In this document: piece by piece, positions 9,097 to 17,597 of the stretch
How the letters are laid out: each line of letters opens with the position of its first letter
Numbering within the stretch: the stretch's first letter is position 1
NCBI RefSeq assembly: GCF_001583435.1
Contig: NZ_CP013251.1
Span: forward strand, 794,001-858,000
DNA: 64,000 nt
Source: Endozoicomonas montiporae CL-33
Lineage (GTDB): Bacteria > Pseudomonadota > Gammaproteobacteria > Pseudomonadales > Endozoicomonadaceae
Direction of reading: 5' to 3'
Notes under the pieces: generated by a model
What the model was told of the DNA's origin: nothing
The model's input: only the letters and a program-made list of their open reading frames with translations
The model's database searches: none
Translations under genes and position numbers: made by a program

Positions 9097-10112
9097 CCCA
9101 GCCTCCTTAGCCAGGTGGCACTTAACAGGGCAGACAGCATCAGGCTGAGTAATGCGAGCAGAACAAAGGGCTGAAATGCCGGTACCTGATCGGTAAAGAC
9201 GACGGTTTGCAGCTTGGAGGTTTCCAGTTCATTAATGGCCTGATATCCGGCCACCAGAGAGTCATAGTCGTAGGCTCTGTTATAAACACCCCCTGTCGAT
9301 TCAGCCATAGCCTGAAGAACCCAGTCTACCCGCACCGCTTCATTGCGACTGTCGAGCATGTCGGTGGGCTCGTTACCAATGAAAATCGTGTAGACCCTGA
9401 TACCCCATTCTTTTGCCAGAGCGGCCGCCATCATGGGGGAGTAAGTGCCTGAATTGTTTTCGCCATCGGTGATCATGATGATCACTTTGCTCTTTACCTT
9501 CTCGTCCAGACCGTACTCGTTTTCGTACTCACTCAGCTGTGCCGCGGCCAGAGCTGTGGCATCGCCAATGGCAGTACCATCTTCTTCCATTCGGGTGGGC
9601 GGTTGAACATGACGAGCCATGCTGACCAAAGCATCGTGAGAATCGGTCAACGGGCTGATCACCCTGGGGTAGCGGGCAAAGGTAATCAGTGAAATCAGGT
9701 CTGCCGGACGTCCTTCCAGCTGGTCATCGTCACCCGCAATAAAGGCTTCCAGCACTTCTTTGGCGACCGTCATCCGGTTGCTGCGTTTGCCGTCCAGATC
9801 CATGCGAATGTTCATGGAGGAAGAAACGTCCAGCACGACGGCAATAGCAATACCTTCCTGCTGCTCGGTGGATTCGGACACTTCGCGATAGGGCTGGGCA
9901 AACGCCACAATAATAAAGGCAAGCGCCAGCAGTTGCAGGGCAGTGGTCAGCCACAACCATTTCTGACGATAGCTGGCAGGCAGGCTATCAACCAGAGGCA
10001 GGTGCGAGTAGCTGATGCCCTGTCGGCGATTACGACGCCACAAATAAAAAGACAGTAGTGGTATGATCGCCAGCAACCACAGAAGTATCGGGTATTTAAC
10101 ACTCATCCCCAT
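9093..10112 (-). CDS. batA: BatA, von Willebrand A domain membrane protein
   Basis: About 339 residues with two N-terminal membrane helices (YPILLWLLAIIPLLSFYLW), a von Willebrand A domain whose metal-site motif is DVSSSM, and a C-terminal membrane helix. Three ATGs are clustered at 10115, 10112 and 10106. I chose 10112 because it sits 5 nt after AGGAG; the longer frame from 10145 would run back into the upstream gene. The start region lies in the last unit of a 15-nt triplet repeat (see 10111-10155). Coupled to batB/C downstream. Confidence 0.88.
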   Translation of the reverse strand: MGMSVKYPILLWLLAIIPLLSFYLWRRNRRQGISYSHLPLVDSLPASYRQKWLWLTTALQLLALAFIIVAFAQPYREVSESTEQQEGIAIAVVLDVSSSMNIRMDLDGKRSNRMTVAKEVLEAFIAGDDDQLEGRPADLISLITFARYPRVISPLTDSHDALVSMARHVQPPTRMEEDGTAIGDATALAAAQLSEYENEYGLDEKVKSKVIIMITDGENNSGTYSPMMAAALAKEWGIRVYTIFIGNEPTDMLDSRNEAVRVDWVLQAMAESTGGVYNRAYDYDSLVAGYQAINELETSKLQTVVFTDQVPAFQPFVLLALLSLMLSALLSATWLRRLG

Positions 10113-10155
10113 CATTTCTCCTGACCACATTTCTTCTGACCCCACTTCTTCTGAC
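10111..10155 (-). repeat. Three 15-nt tandem repeats at the DUF4381/batA junction
   Basis: Minus-strand units GTCAGAAGAAGTGGG, GTCAGAAGAAATGTG and GTCAGGAGAAATGAT follow each other without gaps. They encode the QKKWGQKKCGQEK tail of the upstream protein and also contain the ribosome site and start codon of batA in the last unit. Confidence 0.85.
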
Positions 10156-10945
10156 AGAGGTCACAGAATTCAATAAAGTCATCCAGCCTTGTGGTTCTTC
10201 CGAAGCGCAGGAATTGATAACGATGCAACAGGGGTTCGCTGGTGGTCAGCTTTCCAACAGGGTCAGCGCCTGTTGTTACCATCAGCCAGTGCCTCAGGGC
10301 TTCCCAGTCAGCCATGCCTGCTTCATCCGCCTGAGTGGCAATGTCACTGGCCGAAAGCGCTTTGTGCTGTTGAACGGGCAAAGCCTTTCGGCGTCGCTGG
10401 TGGAACAAGACAGAGGTGAGCACTGCGACCATGGCCAGCATGACCAGAAATAACGAAAAATAAGAGGTTTCTGTTTGTCGTTGTGGCAATCCGACGGTGT
10501 CCTGTACATCCACAGGGCTATCGTCGAAGGATGACAGGATGTGCAATGGCAGCGCGGCAGTATCCAGTTCCCAGTGTTGGGAATCATCAAACACGTCAGC
10601 GGTAAAAACAGGTGTCTGATACTGACCGGGAATCAGAAACGCAGTATCCATATACACAATGTATTGCCACTGCCCATTCACCCAGTAGCGAGCCGAGGTA
10701 TGGCTCGACAGAAACTCCATTTCACCCCAGCTTTGCTGCTGAGGGTTGAAGATCACTTCAATGCCTTCGTCGTGACGAATGGTCAGTGCCAACTCGATTT
10801 GCTGACCGGCAGTGGTCGTTGATACAGAAGGTTCAAGGTGCAGGCTTGCTTTGGGCTCTCCGGCATAGACCGTAAAAGCGTTTAGCCACAGGGTAAAAGC
10901 AAACAGTAAAGAAAAAACAGACGAGGATTTTAATACGCTACCCAC
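10112..10945 (-). CDS. DUF4381-type membrane protein of the bat operon
   Basis: 277 residues: signal peptide (cleavage near VYAGEP), a periplasmic beta-rich domain, a membrane segment at about residues 163-182 and a basic, Cys-containing cytosolic tail. Position between DUF58 and batA is where DUF4381 proteins are found in proteobacterial bat operons. It overlaps the DUF58 gene by 8 bp and batA by 3-4 bp. The C-terminal tail (QKKWGQKKCGQEK) arises from a 15-nt repeat expansion and may be recent. Molecular function unknown. Confidence 0.75.
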   Translation of the reverse strand: MGSVLKSSSVFSLLFAFTLWLNAFTVYAGEPKASLHLEPSVSTTTAGQQIELALTIRHDEGIEVIFNPQQQSWGEMEFLSSHTSARYWVNGQWQYIVYMDTAFLIPGQYQTPVFTADVFDDSQHWELDTAALPLHILSSFDDSPVDVQDTVGLPQRQTETSYFSLFLVMLAMVAVLTSVLFHQRRRKALPVQQHKALSASDIATQADEAGMADWEALRHWLMVTTGADPVGKLTTSEPLLHRYQFLRFGRTTRLDDFIEFCDLCQKKWGQKKCGQEK

Positions 10946-11828
10946 CGGTTTCTCCTTCGATTCGATCTCTACGACTGTGGAAGTACGACAGTAGTGTTTC
11001 TACCGGATCGGCATCCACCTTATGAACCAGCAAATCCAGCCCCCACTGGGAAAACGCCTGCTGACGATCTTTTAACCGTTTTTCCATACGACGGTTAAAC
11101 AGCTTCTGTACCGGCTTATTGGCAAGATCAAGCCAGCGTGTTTGTCCGGTTTCGGCATCACGCAGGTGTGTCAGTCCGCCACCGTTCAGCGCTGCTTCTC
11201 GCGGATCGTCGATGGCAATGGCAATCACCTCATGGTGGCGGCCAAGCATGGCGAGGTTTTCCATGAAACCTTCCATAAAAAAGTCGGACAACACGACAAT
11301 GATGGAACGTTTCAGTTTCAGCTGATTCAGATGATCCAGCGATTCCACGACGCAGGTTGTTGAAACGGCTTCAGGGTCTTCCAGTACTGACGACAGGCAA
11401 CGCATCAGCTGGTTGCGCCCTCTGGCGGGTGGCAGAAAGTCATCCATACCATTGCTGAACTTGAGCAACCCTATGCGATCGTTGCTGCCCAGTGCCGCAG
11501 TGCCCAGTAAACCACAAAGCTGTGCTGCTGCAGTTTGACGACCTTTGTCTTCGCTGGACCAGGCAAACGATGGTGAATTATCAACGACAAAGATCAGGTT
11601 GATTTCCCGTTCTTCGTGAAACCGCTTGATATGCACTTCGCCGCTACGTGCCGTAACATTCCAGTCGATAGTGCGTACATCGTCGCCAGGGCTGTAGGCC
11701 CTGACTTCATCGAACTCCAGACCCTGACCTTTAAAAATCGAGCGATACTGTCCTGTCAGCAGGTGGTCAACCCGATGCCTGCAGAACAGCTGCAACTGGT
11801 GCAGTCGCTGGGTTAAATGGTCATGCAT
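10938..11828 (-). CDS. DUF58-family protein (vWA-like), MoxR partner
   Basis: 296 residues. It contains the DUF58 hallmark GQGLEFDEVRAYSPGDDVR followed by DWNVTARSG, and a degenerate von Willebrand A-like fold (FVVDNSPSF in place of a strict DxSxS). DUF58 genes almost always follow moxR. These proteins are thought to work with the MoxR ATPase in maturation or metal insertion of envelope complexes; that is family knowledge, not visible here. One base separates it from moxR (stop at 11830 region), consistent with one transcript. Confidence 0.88.
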   Translation of the reverse strand: MHDHLTQRLHQLQLFCRHRVDHLLTGQYRSIFKGQGLEFDEVRAYSPGDDVRTIDWNVTARSGEVHIKRFHEEREINLIFVVDNSPSFAWSSEDKGRQTAAAQLCGLLGTAALGSNDRIGLLKFSNGMDDFLPPARGRNQLMRCLSSVLEDPEAVSTTCVVESLDHLNQLKLKRSIIVVLSDFFMEGFMENLAMLGRHHEVIAIAIDDPREAALNGGGLTHLRDAETGQTRWLDLANKPVQKLFNRRMEKRLKDRQQAFSQWGLDLLVHKVDADPVETLLSYFHSRRDRIEGETGG

Positions 11829-11829
11829 A

Positions 11830-12810
11830 TCAGTTTGGAATGGCCACGCGCTCGAGAATCTGCTCGATCAGGGTTTCAGAGGTAATACCACGGGCTTCAG
11901 CCTTATAACTCAGGGCAATTCGATGGCGCAGGATATCGGGCGCCAGTCCGCGGATATCTTCAGGCAGTACATGGTCGCGCCCCTGAACAACCGCCATTGC
12001 CCTTGCTGCCAGTGCCAGATTGATAGTGGCTCGTGGTGACGCGCCAAATCGCATCAGGTCATCAATTTCAAGGCCGTAATCTTTGGGTGAGCGGGTCGCT
12101 GTGATCAGGTGCACAATGTATTTTTCAAGGCACGGGTCCATATGAATGTTTTCAATTTGTGCTGTTAACGCTTCCAGATCGTCTTTGGTTAATACACTGT
12201 TCACATCCACTTTGGTTTTAGGTCGTGACATACGACGCATTACTTCCAGCTCTTCATCAAACGCTGGGTAATCAACCTTGAGTTTGAACATAAAGCGGTC
12301 AACCTGTGCTTCCGGAAGCGGGTAGGTGCCTTCCTGTTCAACCGGGTTTTGTGTAGCGAGTACCAGAAACGGGTGGGGCAGAGCGCTGATCTCTTTACCG
12401 AGCGTTACCTGCTTTTCCTGCATCGCTTCCAACAGGGCGGACTGAACTTTGGCAGGTGAACGGTTGATTTCATCAGCCAGCACAATATTGGCAAAGATCG
12501 GGCCTTTTTCAGCGGTAAACTCACCGGTAGACGGGTTGTAAATCAGGGTGCCGGTCACGTCACCCGGCAGTAGATCGGGCGTGAACTGTATACGACTGAA
12601 GTCCAGACCGAGAGCCCGGGATAATGTATTAACGGTCAGGGTTTTTGCCAGTCCCGGGATACCTTCAATCAGTACGTGGCTTTTGCACAAAAGGGCAAGA
12701 ATAAGACGGTCAATCAGATCTTCCTGACCGACAATAACCTTGGCAACTTCCTGACGAAGAATGGCGATCTTTTTTAAAGCCTCTACAGGCTGGCTTACGG
12801 CAACTGACAT
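11830..12810 (-). CDS. moxR: MoxR-family AAA+ ATPase
   Basis: 326 residues with Walker A (GIPGLAKT, near residue 55), Walker B (LADEINR), sensor 1 (ATQNPVEQEGTYPLPEAQ) and the AAA lid domain; full length for MoxR. First gene of the seven-gene minus-strand bat operon. It is proposed to act as a chaperone-like ATPase for the vWA proteins encoded downstream. An AT-rich 376-bp region lies upstream and should contain the operon promoter. Confidence 0.93.
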   Translation of the reverse strand: MSVAVSQPVEALKKIAILRQEVAKVIVGQEDLIDRLILALLCKSHVLIEGIPGLAKTLTVNTLSRALGLDFSRIQFTPDLLPGDVTGTLIYNPSTGEFTAEKGPIFANIVLADEINRSPAKVQSALLEAMQEKQVTLGKEISALPHPFLVLATQNPVEQEGTYPLPEAQVDRFMFKLKVDYPAFDEELEVMRRMSRPKTKVDVNSVLTKDDLEALTAQIENIHMDPCLEKYIVHLITATRSPKDYGLEIDDLMRFGASPRATINLALAARAMAVVQGRDHVLPEDIRGLAPDILRHRIALSYKAEARGITSETLIEQILERVAIPN

Positions 12811-13186
12811 ACGTTTATTATCTGAATCTGAGATACGTTAATTGAAACAGCGAAATTAAATACCGCTTTTGTTGAATGGTTTTGTTACATAAAATTTAAT
12901 TATGAAACATAACAATCAACAGAGATGAATGAATTGTCTCAAAGAATGACAGGTAGAAAAAGGAAATTGATATTGATTTGAATCAAGCTAACAATCATTA
13001 GCGTTAAAAACCAATAGTGAGATTAATTGAATTGATACCGGTTATTAGTTCAGCTTATTTTCATTTAATTAAACGGTCTTATTAAAGGCGATATTTAAAT
13101 GAATTAAATAATCTGTTGTATTCATCTAAACAGGTTTAATTCAGCTAGTTATTTTTGTAATTAGCTGAATTAAACGGAATCGCTCT
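12811..13186. other. AT-rich intergenic region upstream of moxR
   Basis: No convincing gene. Strongly A+T-rich with runs of TTAAT/ATTAA. It should contain the moxR operon promoter at its left side. At its right end is a long inverted repeat (13134-13175). Confidence 0.6.
13134..13175. repeat. 14-bp inverted repeat, possible terminator
   Basis: Arms GTTTAATTCAGCTA and TAGCTGAATTAAAC are perfect complements separated by 14 nt. It starts 12 bp beyond the stop of the C_GCAxxG_C_C gene, so a terminator is likely, although the stem is A+T-rich and there is no clean T-run. Confidence 0.6.
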
Positions 13187-13849
13187 TTATATTCTGGATA
13201 GAATGCTGCCTTTCAAGCGTGCGGCCAGAGAACCAAGCGTTGCTTTCTTAGGCGGTTTGATAGAAACAGGATGATCATTTGGGCAATCCCCGCAATCAGG
13301 CTGAGCCCTGTCTGTCGGTTCTGTTATACCGTGCTCGATCATATCAACGACGTCGGCTGCGACTTCACCTGTGAGGCGAATGCACTGTTTGATGTGCTCT
13401 CTGGAACCAAACTCCACATGTTTGATGAGCTTGCGGCAACAGGTAGAACCGTTACGTTTCTGAAACCGGTCGTGCAATTCGGACGACAGAGGAAACATAT
13501 CATCCGACATTTTCTGTCCTTTCTTCTCCCGTCCATGCTCAAGACCCAAAGCCATAACACCACCTGCTACCGCACCGCATAAACATCCTGACATGCCAAT
13601 GCCGACCGGAAACCCCGATGCCATTTTGACCATGCGTGGGTCGGCTGGTTGCCCGAGGTGGTCATTCACCGTAGTGAAAACAGCTTCAGAACAGAGAAAC
13701 TGTCCCTTTTTGTACAGTGTTTCTGCTTTGCTGCGAGCAGACTCGCTCACTTCATCGTACACGCGCAGGCGTTCAAGACGACGATCTTCAATGGCCTGCT
13801 CACGTTTAGAGAGTGATGAGGCGGGCTTTGATTTTTTTGGTAATGGCAT
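13187..13849 (-). CDS. C_GCAxxG_C_C family redox-type protein
   Basis: About 220 residues from the ATG at 13849 (MPLPKKSKP), chosen because GGAG lies 11 nt upstream; the frame is open back to 13891. It contains CSEAVF, then SGCLCGAVAGGVMALG, TCCRKL and later cysteines, matching the C_GCAxxG_C_C family named for this motif. Members often sit near redox and selenium-trait genes; activity is unknown, with a metal or redox centre implied by the conserved cysteines. Divergent from yedF. A second Cys cluster (CGDCPND) near the C-terminus is an addition. Confidence 0.8.
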   Translation of the reverse strand: MPLPKKSKPASSLSKREQAIEDRRLERLRVYDEVSESARSKAETLYKKGQFLCSEAVFTTVNDHLGQPADPRMVKMASGFPVGIGMSGCLCGAVAGGVMALGLEHGREKKGQKMSDDMFPLSSELHDRFQKRNGSTCCRKLIKHVEFGSREHIKQCIRLTGEVAADVVDMIEHGITEPTDRAQPDCGDCPNDHPVSIKPPKKATLGSLAARLKGSILSRI

Positions 13850-14076
13850 ATCTTTTTTTCTCCACGAGCGACTGGCTCGCGCTACGTTCAATAGGTAGCA
13901 AATCCGGAGATTCCTATCTTATGGACGACGCTCGTAGTATTCAAATGAGGATCAGGCTTTTGCTGGATAATACTTATCAGTCTGCGCCTCATCCTTATAC
14001 CTCCTGATTCTATTTCCCTCAGAATGAAGACTTCACTGATACGCTGTCTATTGAACGCAGCTGAACTGAGGTTTTC

Positions 14077-14724
14077 ATGCAACACCAACATTCTCTGGAT
14101 GCACGGGGGCTGCTTTGCCCACAACCACTGATACAAACCCGCCGTCTGTTAAAGACATTGCAGGCAGGTGAGCGTTTTCAGGTTATTGTGGACAATGACA
14201 TTGCTCATCTGAACCTGATGTCGTTCTTTGCGGACCAGGGGATGAATCCGGAATGTGTTGCCGAAGGTGGAGAGTGGCAGATCAGTGCTACTTGTCAGAA
14301 GTCAGGTAGTCAGGCTGGTATGACTGCGAGTGATGTTCAGGCTGAAGTGCCCTCAACAGAATCCGGTTTGAAAACACCTGTTTCAAACACTGAATATGTC
14401 GTGGTATTGAACAGTGATTGTATGGGACAGGGCGATGATGAGCTTGGCAGCCTGCTCATCAAAGGCTATCTGAATACCCTGAAAGAAATTGATAACAGGC
14501 CATCCAGTATTATTCTGTACAACGGCGGTGCCCGTCTTGCCGCCAAAGGTTCGGGTGCCGACTCTGCCCTGCAGGCACTGGAAGCTCAGTCAGTGGATAT
14601 TATTGTTTGCGGTGCCTGTGTGGATTTCTTTGAGCTGCAGGGACAACTGGCGGCCGGACGTATTTCCAATATGTATGACATTGCTGAAAAGGTCGCAGCC
14701 GCCGGGCATGTGGTGTATCCGTAA
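14077..14724 (+). CDS. yedF: YedF, selenium-metabolism TusA/DsrE fusion protein
   Basis: 215 residues. Residues 1-70 are a TusA-like sulfurtransferase domain with the CPQP motif (GLLCPQPLIQTRR). Residues about 105-215 are a DsrE-like domain with a conserved cysteine (CGACVDFFEL). This is the YedF arrangement that accompanies orphan selD genes. It probably carries sulfur or selenium as a persulfide/perselenide. Start is the only reasonable ATG. It overlaps the next gene by 1 bp (TAATG), indicating one operon with the aminotransferase, DUF3343 and selD. Confidence 0.9.
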   Translation: MQHQHSLDARGLLCPQPLIQTRRLLKTLQAGERFQVIVDNDIAHLNLMSFFADQGMNPECVAEGGEWQISATCQKSGSQAGMTASDVQAEVPSTESGLKTPVSNTEYVVVLNSDCMGQGDDELGSLLIKGYLNTLKEIDNRPSSIILYNGGARLAAKGSGADSALQALEAQSVDIIVCGACVDFFELQGQLAAGRISNMYDIAEKVAAAGHVVYP

Positions 14725-15869
14725 TGTCAGATGAACGGTTAACGTATTTTGATAACGGTGCCACCAGTTTCCCAAAACCACCGGAAGTGGTTCAGGCCAT
14801 GACGCGCTACCTGTCTGAGGTGGGAGGCAACTATGGTCGCTCTTCTCATACAAAAGCTTTCGAGTCCAGTTCGGTGGTTGAAGAGTGCCGTGAAAAACTG
14901 GCGGAACTGATGGGCATTGAGCAGGTGGAGAACCTGTGTTTTTCCAGTAATGCGACGCATGCCGCCAATACGATTTTACAGGGATTCTGCTTTCCTGAAG
15001 AAGCAGAGGTTCTGGTATCACCGATGGAGCATAATGCCATTGCACGGCCTCTGGCACAGTTGGAAGCGCAGGGGCGTATTAAGGTAAAAACCTTGTCTGC
15101 CAGTGAAGATGGCAGGGTGATTCCGGAGCTGATCACTCAATCACTCACTGAGCATACGGCAATGGTGATCATAAACCATCAAAGTAATGTGAATGGTGTT
15201 ATTCAGCCTGTTGCAGCCATCAAAAAGGTATTGGGTAAAGTGCCTTTACTGATGGATGCGTCACAGTCTTTGGGTAAACAGCCGGTGCGGGTTGATGACT
15301 GGGCGATTGATTATCTTATCTTTACCGGTCACAAAGGCTTGCTGGGTCCTACCGGTACAGGCGGGCTTTTTATTCGTGACCCTCAAACCATTCAGCCTTT
15401 GCTGCTGGGAGGCACTGGCAGCAACAGTGAGCATCTGGCTATGCCGTCGGTCATGCCGGATCGCTTTGAAGCCGGTACGCCTAATATTGCCGGAATTTAT
15501 GGTTTGCTGGCGGCACTGGAACACCCACCAGAACCCGGACACAGTCGGGACGATTTTCTAAGGTTACTGGATGAGATTGAAGCAACAGATGGCTACGTTG
15601 TGCAGCGAGCCGTTGAACAAGACGCACAGGGTGAAGTGATTTCTCTGACGCATCGAACGCTGGATTCGGGTACGCTGTCATGGCTGCTGGAAAAACAGTT
15701 TGGTATCAGTTCCCGTTCCGGTTTGCATTGTGCCCCTTTGGCTCATCAGCATCTGGGGTCCTATCCTGAAGGCACCTGCCGTTTGTCGCCTTCTGTTTAT
15801 CATTCACCTGACGATTTCGCGTATCTGCTGAAGGCATTGAGAAGTATTGCTCTGGAGGCTGCAGCATGA
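14724..15869 (+). CDS. Class V aminotransferase / cysteine desulfurase-like protein
   Basis: 381-residue PLP enzyme. The cofactor lysine lies in FTGHKGLLGPTGTGGLFI (near residue 204), and a C-terminal SGLHCAPLAH motif holds the reactive cysteine. It belongs to the group of desulfurase-like proteins found with selenium-trait genes (TIGR01977 type). In this context it should deliver sulfur or selenium from cysteine or selenocysteine to YedF or SelD; the exact substrate is inferred. It overlaps yedF by 1 bp and the DUF3343 gene by 4 bp. Confidence 0.88.
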   Translation: MSDERLTYFDNGATSFPKPPEVVQAMTRYLSEVGGNYGRSSHTKAFESSSVVEECREKLAELMGIEQVENLCFSSNATHAANTILQGFCFPEEAEVLVSPMEHNAIARPLAQLEAQGRIKVKTLSASEDGRVIPELITQSLTEHTAMVIINHQSNVNGVIQPVAAIKKVLGKVPLLMDASQSLGKQPVRVDDWAIDYLIFTGHKGLLGPTGTGGLFIRDPQTIQPLLLGGTGSNSEHLAMPSVMPDRFEAGTPNIAGIYGLLAALEHPPEPGHSRDDFLRLLDEIEATDGYVVQRAVEQDAQGEVISLTHRTLDSGTLSWLLEKQFGISSRSGLHCAPLAHQHLGSYPEGTCRLSPSVYHSPDDFAYLLKALRSIALEAAA

Positions 15870-16081
15870 AGCGTGCATTTATTCTATTAAACAATATGCG
15901 TTCAGCGATTAAGGCTGAAGCCTGGTGTCGTGAGCAGAGCATTGCCTGTGAAGTGATTCCGGTTCCACGACAACTGTCTTCGGAATGCGGTATGTGTCTT
16001 GAGATTGATAGTGAGCGAGCGGATCACGTTCAGAAACAGCTGCTAGCGGCTGGTTTTTCACTCACGCTTGCCTACTTATAA
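15866..16081 (+). CDS. DUF3343 putative Se/S carrier-like protein
   Basis: 71 residues with the DUF3343 pattern: an early region with AEAWCREQSIACEVIPVPR and the C-G-M-C motif SSECGMCLEI. Small DUF3343 proteins are a marker of the orphan-SelD selenium trait and are thought to carry selenium or sulfur. Overlaps the upstream gene by 4 bp and sits 12 bp ahead of selD. Confidence 0.88.
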   Translation: MKRAFILLNNMRSAIKAEAWCREQSIACEVIPVPRQLSSECGMCLEIDSERADHVQKQLLAAGFSLTLAYL

Positions 16082-16093
16082 GGTGTATCACTT

Positions 16094-17143
16094 ATGTCTG
16101 AACCTTCTATCGACCTGTTAACCACTGTTGAGTACGGCGGTTGCTCTGCCAAACTGTCGCCTACGGAACTGGCTGGCATATTGGATAAACTGAATTTCCC
16201 CGGTCATCCTGATCTGCTGGTGGACGTTTCAACTCACGATGACGCCGGTGTTTACCGGATTAATGATGAAACCGCGCTGATTTTCACCACAGACTTCTTT
16301 CCCCCGGTGTGCAGCGACCCGAAGGAGTTTGGCGAAATTGCGGCGGCGAATGCCCTGAGTGATGTGTTTGCCATGGGGGGGAATGCCCTGATGGTATTAA
16401 ATCTGATGATGTATTCCACCAAAGACTTGCCGGTGGAAGGCTTTGCGCAGATTCTTCAGGGTGGTCAGAATAAGGTCAGCGAAGCAGGGGCTCTGGTGGT
16501 GGGTGGACACACCATTGAAGACCATCCGCCCAAGTTTGGTCTGGCGGTCATCGGTACGGTTCATCCTGATAAAGTGGTTAGCAACAGTGCGGCACGTCCC
16601 GGTGATCAATTGATTCTTACCAAACCCTTGGGTACTGGTGCTTTAATCGCTGGCAAGCGTGAACAGCTGGCCAGTCACGAAGCGTATCAGCAGGCATTGA
16701 ATCAGATGAAGCTGTTGAACAAGGCGGCTGCCGATATCATGGTAAAACACGGCACCCGCTGTGCAACGGATGTCACCGGTTTTGGTTTACTCGGTCATGG
16801 TCGTGAAATTGCCAATGGCAGTGAGGTGACTCTGAGCATCGACTCGGACAAGCTGCCACTGCTGGATGAAGCTTACGAATTGTTTGATGATGGCTGTATT
16901 CCGGGTGCCACTTTCCGCAACCTTCACTATGTAGGTCATGATGTTCAGTTCAAAACCGGTATGGATTACAACCTGAAAATGCTGACCTGCGATGCCCAGA
17001 CATCGGGTGGTTTACTGATCTGTGCTCCGGCTGAAACGGCTGAAGCGATGCTGGAAGAATTAAAGGCGACAGGCTTGCATGATCAGGCAGCGGTGATTGG
17101 TGAAGTGTTGCCACGGAAAGAAACAGCGCTGGTGGTTCAGTAG
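16094..17143 (+). CDS. selD: Selenide, water dikinase
   Basis: 349 residues, normal SelD length. It makes selenophosphate from selenide and ATP. The N-terminal active-site loop reads GGCSAKL with Cys-17 and the catalytic Lys; downstream are HDDAGVYR, the AANALSDVFAMGG motif and TKPLGTG, all typical of the PurM-like fold. It is the cysteine form rather than the selenocysteine form. No selA or selB is in the window, and the neighbours (yedF, DUF3343, desulfurase) are those of orphan SelD clusters linked to a labile selenium cofactor of molybdenum hydroxylases. Whether selA/selB exist elsewhere cannot be seen. Confidence 0.95.
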   Translation: MSEPSIDLLTTVEYGGCSAKLSPTELAGILDKLNFPGHPDLLVDVSTHDDAGVYRINDETALIFTTDFFPPVCSDPKEFGEIAAANALSDVFAMGGNALMVLNLMMYSTKDLPVEGFAQILQGGQNKVSEAGALVVGGHTIEDHPPKFGLAVIGTVHPDKVVSNSAARPGDQLILTKPLGTGALIAGKREQLASHEAYQQALNQMKLLNKAAADIMVKHGTRCATDVTGFGLLGHGREIANGSEVTLSIDSDKLPLLDEAYELFDDGCIPGATFRNLHYVGHDVQFKTGMDYNLKMLTCDAQTSGGLLICAPAETAEAMLEELKATGLHDQAAVIGEVLPRKETALVVQ

Positions 17144-17171
17144 GTTATCTTTAGGTTATAAGAGTCACCGT

Positions 17172-17198
17172 GTTGGGAGTCGCTTCGCTCGTCCCAAC
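17172..17198. terminator. Hairpin between convergent selD and DUF1971 genes
   Basis: GTTGGGA (17172-17178) pairs with TCCCAAC (17192-17198). No strong T-run, but it is the only stem in the convergent gap and resembles the hairpin at 3772-3802. Confidence 0.45.
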
Positions 17199-17210
17199 TG
17201 ACAAACAGAG

Positions 17211-17555
17211 TCAACTATTACGGTGAGTGTGGTACATCGGCTGGTCTGTCTTATCGGATTCAGACCAGAAGTTGATATTAAACTGGGCATCATCACTGAG
17301 TTCAATGCTGTGCCAGTACTGGGGCGGACTGGTGGCAAACTGTCCGGCATTGATCACAACCGTTACTTCCGGCTCTCTGGTTTCACTGTCCGGGTAGCCA
17401 AAATAAGTCACTGTTCCTTCCATAACACAGAGCTGACCAAACACGCCTTCTGCCGTATTGTGATGATTCAGCAGAGCGGCGGGCACATTATCCTTGGTAA
17501 AAAAAGGCGTAGAGCGCTGGATTTTCCAATGCTTTGGAATGCGTTGATGGCTCAT
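17211..17555 (-). CDS. DUF1971 cupin-like protein (TehB N-terminal type)
   Basis: About 114 residues starting at the ATG at 17555, which has GAGGAG 6-7 nt upstream. The sequence (PKHWKIQRSTPFFTKDNVPAALL, later EVTVVINAGQFATSPPQYWHSI) matches the small cupin-fold DUF1971 domain that is fused to the N-terminus of some TehB tellurite-resistance methyltransferases. Here it is separate, and before the ISKra4 insertion it directly followed the methyltransferase gene at 19206-19751. Role unknown; a tellurite or chalcogen link is inferred. Confidence 0.75.
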   Translation of the reverse strand: MSHQRIPKHWKIQRSTPFFTKDNVPAALLNHHNTAEGVFGQLCVMEGTVTYFGYPDSETREPEVTVVINAGQFATSPPQYWHSIELSDDAQFNINFWSESDKTDQPMYHTHRNS

Positions 17556-17597
17556 GGCTATCTCCTCATGCTGGTTTGCGGAAGGTAAGAATGTAAT

